From CAZPRQ01 sp964589415 (GTDB taxonomy: Bacteria > Patescibacteriota > Doudnabacteria > UBA920): a stretch of DNA of 24,799 nucleotides. The position numbers and the translations under genes were made by a program. Under the pieces are notes generated by a model. It did no database searches, was not told the DNA's origin, and saw only the letters and a list, made by a program, of their open reading frames with translations. The stretch is taken from the NCBI GenBank assembly GCA_964589415.1, contig CAZPRQ010000016.1:1-24799 (forward strand), in the 5' to 3' direction. Below are positions 1 to 5,581 of this stretch, in pieces (the first letter of the stretch is position 1; each line of letters begins with the position of its first letter).

Positions 1-128
1 ACTGGATAAAAAATCCCACCAAGCCACCATGATTCAAACTTAAAAATTGGTTAGGTAAAAACACCCCGTCGCGGACATAAAAAAATCCAGACCGCTTTTC
101 TGCCAGGATTTATATGGCTACAAATCTT

Positions 129-137
129 TGCTATAAT
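129..137 (+). promoter_or_regulatory. Extended -10 promoter of the small-protein operon
   Basis: TGC followed by TATAAT (132-137) forms an extended -10 element; no good -35 is visible. Transcription would start about 13 nt before the ATG at 157, leaving a very short leader that holds the ribosome site AGAAGGAGG (144-152). The first 120 bases of the window show nothing else recognisable. Confidence 0.6.
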
Positions 138-156
138 ACGGGCAGAAGGAGGCCTT

Positions 157-345
157 ATGCCAACCAAATCCGACGAATCAGCGGATCAACCGAGTGAAAA
201 ACAATACTTGGTAACAAAGCTCCCACCGGTTAAAGAACTCTTTGAAACGGCATCGCAATTCCAGCGCTCTCGAATGCCCCCCAAAGAGAAACGGAGTCCG
301 TCTTTTAGGCTTCGCCAACTAATCCACCGCTCAAAGAAGCCCTGA
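157..345 (+). CDS. Small basic protein of unknown function
   Basis: This 62-residue protein was not recognised. It is polar, and its C-terminal half is strongly basic, with Arg/Lys clusters from about residue 38 to the end; there is no membrane segment and no cysteine pair. The start is well supported: AGAAGGAGG lies 4 nt before the ATG, right behind an extended -10 promoter. It is the first gene of a compact unit with the ORFs at 371 and 579, which ends at a strong hairpin terminator. The basic tail could suit nucleic-acid or ribosome binding, but that is only a guess from composition. I am fairly sure that it is translated and cannot name a function. Confidence 0.6.
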   Translation: MPTKSDESADQPSEKQYLVTKLPPVKELFETASQFQRSRMPPKEKRSPSFRLRQLIHRSKKP

Positions 346-370
346 GATTTGCTTTAAGAAAGGACTAGTT

Positions 371-574
371 ATGCCAGGCCTAAGCACGGCCAACCGCGAT
401 GAAATCATCGGTCGTTTTTTCGATCCCCATGTCGACACCGATACGGAGTTTGAGGGCACAAAGCCAATCGAAGTAACGGCTAACTCCCCCTGCCCAACCT
501 GCGGGGGGACAACACCGATGTCCGAAACTGACCTCCGGTGCTACCAATGCACCGGACAATATTTACAGGGGTAA
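371..574 (+). CDS. Small zinc-ribbon-like protein
   Basis: This 67-residue protein carries two CxxC knuckles in its C-terminal half: CPTC near residues 41-44 and CYQC near 57-60. The spacing is typical of a single zinc ribbon. The N-terminal 35 residues are acidic and show no known motif. The start ATG follows GAAAGGA with a spacer of about 6 nt, and the gene begins 25 nt after the upstream ORF, so the two are probably cotranscribed. Small free-standing zinc ribbons often bind nucleic acid or act as protein adaptors, but nothing here identifies a partner. The Cys-rich ORF at 1056 has a similar style and could be functionally related. Confidence 0.65.
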   Translation: MPGLSTANRDEIIGRFFDPHVDTDTEFEGTKPIEVTANSPCPTCGGTTPMSETDLRCYQCTGQYLQG

Positions 575-578
575 AACC

Positions 579-791
579 ATGTCATACCCAACACGAGACG
601 GTAATGTAACAGCGGTGTTTTATCTTCAAGACGACGGCACCGTATTAGGAATTGATCATCCAGAAGATCCGCGGATTGAAAAACTGCTGAGACAGTTCCA
701 AGAATCCACAACAACTCTGAGAGCGGAGAATCGTGCTATCGCCGACGGTGCCTTTTTGAAAGTTCTCAGGAATCTCTTCGCTAGCCTTTAG
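579..791 (+). CDS. Small hypothetical protein
   Basis: This 70-residue protein was not recognised. Residues 1-27 look beta-rich (VTAVFYLQDDGTVLGI), and the rest is predicted helical and amphipathic (IEKLLRQF, then FLKVLRNLFASL). It has no cysteines and no membrane span. It starts only 4 nt after the stop of the zinc-ribbon gene, with a poor ribosome site (AGGGGTAAAACC), which suggests translational coupling. Its stop codon lies in the loop of a 7-bp inverted repeat (CGCTAGC at 779-785, GCTAGCG at 798-804), and the unit ends at the terminator that follows. It is supported mainly by its place between two clear signals in a tightly packed operon. Confidence 0.6.
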   Translation: MSYPTRDGNVTAVFYLQDDGTVLGIDHPEDPRIEKLLRQFQESTTTLRAENRAIADGAFLKVLRNLFASL

Positions 792-806
792 CATTTTGCT
801 AGCGAA

Positions 807-850
807 AACGCCGCTTAAGCCACTTCCATGGCTTCGCGGCGTTCTTTTTT
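807..850 (+). terminator. Rho-independent terminator of the small-protein operon
   Basis: The outer stem AACGCCGC (807-814) pairs with GCGGCGTT (836-843). An inner stem AAGCCA/TGGCTT continues it, and CTTTTTT follows directly. Confidence 0.85.
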
Positions 851-867
851 ATTTGTCTTATTCGTCC
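850..867 (+). repeat. Two units of the 9-bp TATNNGTCC array
   Basis: TATTTGTCT and TATTCGTCC lie head to tail directly after the terminator. The same 18 bases open a longer array at 1307-1342, again directly behind a terminator T-run, so the pair forms direct repeats around the gene at 1056. Confidence 0.6.
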
Positions 868-913
868 AATTTTTTTCCCATCACTCCCATTTTCCCCTTT
901 TAAACCCCTTTTC

Positions 914-944
914 ATCTGTGCCTATGCCCCAATCTGTGCATATG
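914..944 (+). repeat. Imperfect direct repeat, 18-bp period
   Basis: ATCTGTGCCTATG (914-926) and ATCTGTGCATATG (932-944) differ at one position. They lie about 60 bp upstream of the promoter at 1006. They could be a regulator binding pair or a chance duplication. The rest of the gap from 868 to 1005 shows nothing recognisable. Confidence 0.35.
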
Positions 945-1005
945 TGAGCTATTACTCCCGTACCGAATGGCACTGTAGTGAACATAGAAGTAACTGATAA
1001 TGGGG

Positions 1006-1034
1006 TTGACTCTCAATTTCTGTTTTTCTACAAT
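1006..1034 (+). promoter_or_regulatory. Near-consensus sigma-70-type promoter
   Basis: TTGACT (1006-1011) and TACAAT (1029-1034) are separated by 17 bp. Transcription would begin about 1041, just ahead of the AAGGAGG site at 1045-1051. Confidence 0.8.
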
Positions 1035-1055
1035 ACATCCATATAAGGAGGCAAC

Positions 1056-1244
1056 TTGCCTAACTCCAACCTGTGCACCTACTGTACCGAGGTCTCCTGT
1101 TTGGGGTGTCCACTAAACCCCGAGATAGAGCCTATCGCTATTGCAGGTTATAAACCCTCGATCTCAACGCCTAGGTGCCCAATCGACGGCTACCAACTCA
1201 ATACCGACGGCAGCTGTACACGCTGCCTAATCGAAACCCTCTGA
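1056..1244 (+). CDS. Small Cys-rich, zinc-binding-like protein (TTG start)
   Basis: This 62-residue protein has eight cysteines. The N-terminus carries CTYC (residues 7-10) and CLGC (15-18); further cysteines lie near residue 41 and in a late CTRC knuckle near 54-57. This could form one or two zinc sites. The start is TTG: AAGGAGG (1045-1051) stands 4 nt before it, and no ATG is suitably placed. The gene is a one-gene unit with its own near-consensus promoter and a strong terminator. It resembles the zinc-ribbon ORF at 371 in size and style but not clearly in sequence. No family was recognised, so the function is open; a role in nucleic-acid binding or redox would be inference only. Confidence 0.65.
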   Translation: MPNSNLCTYCTEVSCLGCPLNPEIEPIAIAGYKPSISTPRCPIDGYQLNTDGSCTRCLIETL

Positions 1245-1251
1245 CCAAAAA

Positions 1252-1307
1252 CCGCCCGAGCTTGTCTCTGTCAACTGACAAAGACAAACTAAGGGCGGCG
1301 TTTTTTT
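1252..1307. terminator. Bidirectional terminator between the Cys-rich gene and gatB
   Basis: CCGCCC (1252-1257) pairs with GGGCGG (1293-1298), enclosing a second stem TTGTCT/AGACAA plus TGTC/GACA. A T-run (1301-1307) follows on the plus strand. On the minus strand the same hairpin is followed by TTTTT, so it also closes the converging gat operon. Confidence 0.85.
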
Positions 1308-1342
1308 ATTTGTCTTATTCGTCCTATCAGTCCTATTTGTCC
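1307..1342 (+). repeat. Four-unit 9-bp array (TATNNGTCC)
   Basis: The units are TATTTGTCT, TATTCGTCC, TATCAGTCC and TATTTGTCC. The first two match the units at 850-867 exactly. The gatB stop codon (complement of 1333-1335) and its last residues are encoded by this array, so the array has replaced or extended the end of gatB. Confidence 0.65.
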
Positions 1343-2895
1343 AATTTTTCTTTCAAAAGTTTATGAATCACCTGCGGATTGCCTTTCCCTTTAAGTTCTT
1401 TCATAGCCTGCCCGACCAAAAAGCCAAAACTTTTTTGTTCGCCGGCTTTAAAGTCGGCAACGGCTTTCGGGTTAGCCGTAATGATGGCATCAACAGCTGC
1501 CGATATCGCGGATTCGTCGCTCACCTGCTTTAAACCCAAATCTTCCACTATATTGGAAGGATCCCCGCCTTTTTCAAACATTACTTTAAAGACTTGTTTT
1601 GCCGCGCTAATGGAAATCTCGCCGGCATAGACCATTTTAATTAGCTCCGCCATATTCTCGGCGTCCACTCTTGAATCGGCGGGATTTTGGCCTTTCTCAT
1701 TTAGCAATGAGCTAAAATCCTGCAAACACCAATTCGCCGCGGGTTTAATGAGCGAATTCATTTTTAAATCTTCTTTTTTCTCGCTTAATATCCAACTTTG
1801 CAATTCCGACACCACGGCTTCAAAATAATTCGCCATCTCTTTCCAATTGATAAGATTTTCCACATCCGCGTCTGGCAACCCGAACTCTTCCTTAAACCTC
1901 GCGCGTTTTTGCGCCGGTAATTCCGGCATGCGGTTTCTTAACTCATCTAAATATTCTTTTGTAAACTGCAAAACCGGCAAATCCGGGTCCGGAAAGTAGC
2001 GGTAATCATTCGCTTCCTCTTTACTTCTCTGCTCCACGGTCTTTCCTTCTTTTTCGTTCCACCCCATGGTTACCTGTTTTGGTGTTCCGCCTTCTTTTAA
2101 AATTTCTGCTTGGCGGACAATTTCATAATCTATAGCGGCTTGAGCAAATTTTATGGAATTGATGTTTTTAACTTCCACTTTGTATTTAGGCAAACCGGTC
2201 TCCCCTGGTTTGCGCACGCTAATATTAGGCTCCACGCGCATGGTGCCTTTCTCCATGTCGCACTCCGACGCGCCCAAATAACGGATAATATTTCTAAGCT
2301 CCGTTAAAAACGCGCCTGCTTCCTGCGCGCTTTCTATTTCCGGTTCAGTAACAATTTCTAACAAGGCGCACCCCGCGCGGTTATAATCTACCAATGAATA
2401 ATTGAGTCCCTCCGGATGTATATTTTTCCCTGCGTCTTCTTCTAAATGAGCACGTGTAATACCCACGCGCTTAGCGCGAAGCACATTTTTATTCTCCCCC
2501 TTTGGGGGAGATGCCGAGTCAGACGAGGCAGAGAGGGTGTCCGGCACCTCAATATCCAAATACCCCCTCTTTGCAATAGGCTGGTCATACTGGGAAATTT
2601 GGTAGCCCTTTGGCAAGTCCGGATAAAAATAGTGCTTACGGTCAAACTTGGAAAATTCATCTATCTGGCAATTTAAAGCCAAGCCCACCATGGCAGCTAA
2701 ACGAATTGCTTCCTTGTTAGCCACAGGCAAAGTCCCGGGCTGGCCGGTATTTACTTCATCTATGTCCACGTTAGGTTCTTTTTGATCCGGATTGTTAGCC
2801 GCGCGCCCAAACATCTTGCTTTTGGTAGCAAGCTGAATGTGGATCTCAAATCCTATAACAGGTTTGTATTCGGTTGATAATTCAAATTCTTTCAT
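1333..2895 (-). CDS. gatB: Asp-tRNA(Asn)/Glu-tRNA(Gln) amidotransferase subunit B
   Basis: GatB is the kinase and tRNA-binding subunit of the GatCAB complex, which converts misacylated Glu-tRNA(Gln) or Asp-tRNA(Asn) in the cytoplasm. The N-terminal motif GFEIHIQL, the VEVKNINSI motif, the DPDLPVLQF segment and a C-terminal Yqey-like helical tail are all visible. The start is the ATG giving MKEFELSTEYKP. An upstream in-frame ATG would add 16 residues, but these are translated from the terminal repeat of the neighbouring GIY-YIG cassette, so I reject it. The predicted 520 residues are slightly long because a palindromic element adds about 16-18 residues (LSASSDSASPPKGEN) near residue 120. The last codons come from a 9-bp array. 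It is the final gene of the gat cluster. Confidence 0.95.
   Translation of the reverse strand: MKEFELSTEYKPVIGFEIHIQLATKSKMFGRAANNPDQKEPNVDIDEVNTGQPGTLPVANKEAIRLAAMVGLALNCQIDEFSKFDRKHYFYPDLPKGYQISQYDQPIAKRGYLDIEVPDTLSASSDSASPPKGENKNVLRAKRVGITRAHLEEDAGKNIHPEGLNYSLVDYNRAGCALLEIVTEPEIESAQEAGAFLTELRNIIRYLGASECDMEKGTMRVEPNISVRKPGETGLPKYKVEVKNINSIKFAQAAIDYEIVRQAEILKEGGTPKQVTMGWNEKEGKTVEQRSKEEANDYRYFPDPDLPVLQFTKEYLDELRNRMPELPAQKRARFKEEFGLPDADVENLINWKEMANYFEAVVSELQSWILSEKKEDLKMNSLIKPAANWCLQDFSSLLNEKGQNPADSRVDAENMAELIKMVYAGEISISAAKQVFKVMFEKGGDPSNIVEDLGLKQVSDESAISAAVDAIITANPKAVADFKAGEQKSFGFLVGQAMKELKGKGNPQVIHKLLKEKLDK
2493..2538. repeat. Palindromic element inserted in frame within gatB
   Basis: TCTCCCCC (2493-2500) and GGGGGAGA (2504-2511) form a perfect 8-bp stem. 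The adjoining sequence has a second weak stem (TGCC/GGCA). The resemblance to intergenic hairpin repeats known from many bacterial genomes is recalled, not searched. It is read in frame, with no stop, as a Ser/Pro-rich insert just before the conserved KRVGITRAHLEEDAGK segment. Confidence 0.6.
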
Positions 2896-2904
2896 ACTCT
2901 CTTG

Positions 2905-2943
2905 GCCGTCATCCTGAGGAGTGCATCCGACGAAGGATCTCAA
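2905..2943. repeat. Left terminal inverted repeat of the GIY-YIG cassette
   Basis: This 39-nt arm is itself partly self-complementary (ATCCT and AGGAT inside). It pairs with 3224-3260, with about two single-base gaps and several mismatches. Confidence 0.6.
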
Positions 2944-3224
2944 AAATCGTCAGACAAATCTCTCCAAGTCGGGTTTATGCTATTAATTAAATTTATCTTC
3001 TTTTGCCTTGTCCATCCTTTAATTCTTTTTTCTTCTGCAATTGCTTCCATAGCTGTTGCAAATTCATTATAATATACTAATTTAGTTACATTATATTTTT
3101 TGGTAAATCCTTCTGTTTTTTTATTCTTGTGTTCATAATTGCGCCGTAAGATGTTGTTCGTTACTCCTGTATATAGCACCGTATGCACTTTGTTGGTCAT
3201 GATGTAAACGAAGAAAGTTTTCAT
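2940..3224 (-). CDS. Small GIY-YIG domain endonuclease-like protein
   Basis: This 94-residue protein is a stand-alone GIY-YIG domain of the short YhbQ-like type. Residues 5-8 (FVYI) and 18-21 (YTGV) stand for the two name motifs, RR at 27-28 gives the conserved arginine, and EAIAEEKRIKGW gives the conserved glutamate region. The C-terminus NPTWRDL is typical of the small family. Such domains cleave DNA in related enzymes, but the role of the short form is not established. It forms the whole payload of a cassette with inverted ends: the start codon touches one terminal repeat and the stop lies in the other. No clear ribosome site is present. It may help the element to move, or may simply ride on gat operon transcription. 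Confidence 0.85.
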   Translation of the reverse strand: MKTFFVYIMTNKVHTVLYTGVTNNILRRNYEHKNKKTEGFTKKYNVTKLVYYNEFATAMEAIAEEKRIKGWTRQKKINLINSINPTWRDLSDDF

Positions 3225-3260
3225 TGAGATTCCTCGTAGATGCTACTTCGGAATGACGGC
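3224..3260. repeat. Right terminal inverted repeat of the GIY-YIG cassette
   Basis: This 37-nt arm is the inverted partner of 2905-2943. It contains the last base of the ORF start codon and ends 7 bp from the gatA stop codon. Confidence 0.6.
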
Positions 3261-3267
3261 AAGGGGG

Positions 3268-4755
3268 TTAAAGCATCGGATGCTTCTTGTGCCAATCCGT
3301 AACTTGTTGATAGGCATAGCCAACGTTAAATATTTTCTGTTCTCCCCACTGCGGACCAATTATTTGCAGGCCCACGGGCAGGCCGTCCATGGAAGGCGTT
3401 TCTCCGTCTTTTGGTCTGGCAAACCCGCAAGGCACGGACAGGGCCGGTAAACCGGCCAAAGAGCCCGGAATGTTCAACTGATCTGTAATATAACCGAAAA
3501 GAGGGTCTTCGGCTGCCTTGCCAAGTTTTTGAGCCACAGAAGGAGCACAAGGGCAAGCCAAAACATCTACCTGCTTAAAAATTTCGTTAAATTCATTTAC
3601 TATAAGCCTTCTTACCTTCTGCGCTTTTTTATAATAAGCGTCAAAATATCCGGCCGACAACACATAAGTGCCGGTCAAAATTCGGCGCTTGGCCTCGTTA
3701 CCAAAACCTTCCGCCCTGCTTTTCGCGTAAACTTCCATTAGGTTTTTTGCTTCCTTTGTAGTGTGTCCATAACGAATCCCGTCATATCTCGAAAGGTTGG
3801 AAGAAACTTCCGAAGGACAGACTATGGCGTAAACCAAAGACCCATACTTGGTATTGGGCAAACTTACCTCATGAAGCTCGGCTCCCATTTTTTCAAGCTC
3901 CCCAATGGCCTCAAGCACCCGCTCCTTGGTTCCCTGCTCCATTCCCTCTATAAAATATTCCTTGGGGATTCCAACTTTAAGGCCTTTAATGTCTTTCTGT
4001 AAATTTGAAGAGTAGCTGGGTACATCCACATTCCCCGTAGTGGAGTCTTTCTCATCCCTTCCGGAAATAATTTCCGCTATTTTTGCCAACTCTTCAACGG
4101 ATGCGGCAACCGCACCAATGGAATCCAGGGAAGAACCCATGGCAATTATGCCGTACCTGGAAACCCTGCCGTAAGTTGGTTTCCAGCCGGACAGTCCTGT
4201 AAAAGACGCCGGGACTCGAATAGAACCGCCCGTTTCCGTTGCCGTTGCCCAAGGCACTAAACCGGCCGCAACGGCCGAAGCCGAACCGGAAGAAGAACCG
4301 CCCGGCATGCGGGTTATGTCCCAAGGGTTTTTGGCCGGGCCATAAGCCGAAGTTTCGCCGGAGGAACCATGAGCGAATTGATCCAAATTAGCTTTCCCCA
4401 AAAGCACGGCTTTTTGTTCTTTTAATTTTGAAATGACCGTCGAGTCATAAGGTGGAATATAGTTGTCCAAAATTTTAGACGCTGCGGTTGTGCGTATGCC
4501 CTTTGTACAAAATAAATCCTTAGCCGCGTAAGGTATGCCGCACAAAAAAGGATTTTCACCTGGAGAATTAATAAAATCATCCGCGTCCTGGGCCTGCCTT
4601 AGGCCTTCTTCCTCGCAAACTGTTATAAAGGAATTGAGCTCCTTGTCATATTTTTTTATCCTATCCAAAAAATACCGCGTCAATTCCACAGAGGATATCT
4701 GTTTTGAATCTAACAATTTTCTTAATTCAGATAAGGATAAATATTCGTAAGTCAT
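3268..4755 (-). CDS. gatA: Asp-tRNA(Asn)/Glu-tRNA(Gln) amidotransferase subunit A
   Basis: GatA is the amidase subunit of GatCAB: it releases ammonia from glutamine or asparagine and passes it to GatB. The 495 residues are the usual length. The amidase-signature triad is intact: Lys79 in YAAKDLF, the cis-Ser in PGGSSSGSAS (near 154), and the nucleophile Ser178 in ETGGSIR. The start ATG (complement of 4753-4755) overlaps by two bases the terminal repeat of the four-helix-bundle cassette. Its upstream sequence is therefore supplied by the cassette and has no Shine-Dalgarno site. Expression probably depends on read-through from the gatC promoter. Confidence 0.96.
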   Translation of the reverse strand: MTYEYLSLSELRKLLDSKQISSVELTRYFLDRIKKYDKELNSFITVCEEEGLRQAQDADDFINSPGENPFLCGIPYAAKDLFCTKGIRTTAASKILDNYIPPYDSTVISKLKEQKAVLLGKANLDQFAHGSSGETSAYGPAKNPWDITRMPGGSSSGSASAVAAGLVPWATATETGGSIRVPASFTGLSGWKPTYGRVSRYGIIAMGSSLDSIGAVAASVEELAKIAEIISGRDEKDSTTGNVDVPSYSSNLQKDIKGLKVGIPKEYFIEGMEQGTKERVLEAIGELEKMGAELHEVSLPNTKYGSLVYAIVCPSEVSSNLSRYDGIRYGHTTKEAKNLMEVYAKSRAEGFGNEAKRRILTGTYVLSAGYFDAYYKKAQKVRRLIVNEFNEIFKQVDVLACPCAPSVAQKLGKAAEDPLFGYITDQLNIPGSLAGLPALSVPCGFARPKDGETPSMDGLPVGLQIIGPQWGEQKIFNVGYAYQQVTDWHKKHPML

Positions 4756-4786
4756 AGTGAGCAGTGGCTAGTGGTCAGTGAACAGT
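4754..4786 (+). repeat. 7-bp array, left inverted arm of the S23 cassette
   Basis: The units read AGTGAGC, AGTGGCT, AGTGGTC, AGTGAAC, with AT in front and AGT at the end. Against the reverse complement of 5138-5170 the only differences are at positions 7, 8, 14, 15, 21 and 22, and all six are transitions. Confidence 0.75.
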
Positions 4787-5137
4787 TTAAGACAATTTAT
4801 TCATTAGACTATTAAGCATTTTTTGGACTTCTAAATTCAAGGATTCGGCTTTTGAATAATCAATTTTTGGATAAAGTTTTTTAGCAATAATTATTTGGGT
4901 TTCGAGCTCCGCGGAAGATCCGTATGAGATTCCCAAAAACTGCTTAAATTCCGCTGTGTGGTTTCTACATGCGCCCTCGGCTATATTTGAGGGAATTGAG
5001 ACAACGGCTCTTTGCATTTGCGAGGCAAGAGCAAATCTTTCTTCCGGTGGAAACTGTCTTGTAATTTTATAAACTTCAAAAACTAATTCAATACTCTTTT
5101 GCCAAACGATTAATTCTTTATAGTCTTTCACTTTCAT
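4787..5137 (-). CDS. Four-helix bundle protein, S23/23S rRNA intervening-sequence family
   Basis: This 116-residue all-helical protein belongs to the S23 family, first known from insertions in 23S rRNA genes. The family pattern is clear: DYKELIVWQKSIELV at the start, then FPPEERFALASQMQRA, SIPSNIAEG near residues 49-57, then a Tyr/Gly-rich turn (FLGISYGSSAELETQ). I choose the internal ATG (MKVKDYKE), because the in-frame ATG 9 nt upstream lies in the flanking repeat and this choice makes the gene fill exactly the space between the two arms. The molecular role of free-standing members is unknown. Here it splits gatC from gatA on the same strand and would be cotranscribed with them. Confidence 0.88.
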   Translation of the reverse strand: MKVKDYKELIVWQKSIELVFEVYKITRQFPPEERFALASQMQRAVVSIPSNIAEGACRNHTAEFKQFLGISYGSSAELETQIIIAKKLYPKIDYSKAESLNLEVQKMLNSLMNKLS

Positions 5138-5170
5138 ACTGTTCACTGGTCACTAATCACTGTCCACTAT
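5138..5170 (-). repeat. 7-bp array, right inverted arm of the S23 cassette
   Basis: On the minus strand the units read AGTGGAC, AGTGATT, AGTGACC, AGTGAAC. The arm overlaps the gatC stop codon (complement of 5167-5169) and abuts the S23 start codon. Confidence 0.75.
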
Positions 5171-5448
5171 AGTATTGCTTTGACTTTGTAGTACCCATCT
5201 TTCATCTCCGGCGCTTGGCTAAAAATTTCCTCACGGTTACCGTGATCCACCACCACGTCATCCCTCTGTACGTTAACCAAACCCGTTACCTGAGAAACTT
5301 CTTCCAAGCCTTCTACATTAACCTGCTTCAATTCTTCCACATATTCCAAAACCGCGGAAAGATCCTTTTGGAATTTCTCCACTTCGGCTTCGGTTAGTTC
5401 TATTCTTGCCAATTTGGCAATTTTTTTTACTTCGTCTGAAGTTAACAT
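5167..5448 (-). CDS. gatC: Asp-tRNA(Asn)/Glu-tRNA(Gln) amidotransferase subunit C
   Basis: GatC is the small subunit that wraps the GatA-GatB interface. The 93 residues match the usual length. The N-terminus (LTSDEVKKIAKLARIELTEAE) and the segment DLSAVLEYVEELKQVN are characteristic. So is the acidic loop RDDVVVDHGNREEIFSQAPE, followed by the C-terminal GYYKVKAIL. It is the first gene of the gatC-S23-gatA-GIY-gatB series. A promoter with its -10 only 7 bp before the ATG implies an mRNA without a leader. The last codon and stop were reshaped by the inserted S23 cassette. Confidence 0.95.
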   Translation of the reverse strand: MLTSDEVKKIAKLARIELTEAEVEKFQKDLSAVLEYVEELKQVNVEGLEEVSQVTGLVNVQRDDVVVDHGNREEIFSQAPEMKDGYYKVKAIL

Positions 5449-5455
5449 ATAGTAT

Positions 5456-5484
5456 ATTATATAAAAAATTCCCTCTTTTTACAA
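5456..5484 (-). promoter_or_regulatory. Promoter of the gat operon, apparently leaderless
   Basis: On the minus strand TTGTAA (5479-5484) and TATAAT (5456-5461) are 17 bp apart. Seven bases separate the -10 from the gatC ATG at 5448, so +1 would fall at or next to the start codon. Confidence 0.65.
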
Positions 5485-5581
5485 GGAAACTTTTTACACG
5501 ACAAATACACCCAACTACTCGCCCTCCTACCAATCTCATATTGTTTGCCTAGCCATTTATACTAAAAACAGGTAGCACTTC

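Larger units (their letters stand above)
2905..3260. mobile_element. GIY-YIG ORF cassette between gatA and gatB
   Basis: Imperfect inverted repeats bound the element: 2905-2943 on the left and 3224-3260 on the right. After reverse-complementing the right arm, both begin GCCGTCAT and end ATCTCAA. The single ORF (2940-3224) fills the space and overlaps each arm by one to four bases. The cassette lies 7 bp past the gatA stop and 9 bp before the gatB start. No target duplication was identified. Confidence 0.65.
4754..5170. mobile_element. Four-helix-bundle (S23) cassette between gatC and gatA
   Basis: Two 33-nt inverted arms (4754-4786 and 5138-5170) enclose exactly one ORF (4787-5137), with no spare base on either side. 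One arm overlaps the gatA start codon and the other the gatC stop codon. The arms are arrays of a 7-bp unit (AGTG plus three variable bases). They match at 27 of 33 positions. Confidence 0.7.

Noticed and set aside
2896..2943. A longer gatB with 16 more N-terminal residues
   Set aside because: The extra codons are the terminal repeat of the GIY-YIG cassette, and the shorter start gives the normal GatB N-terminus.
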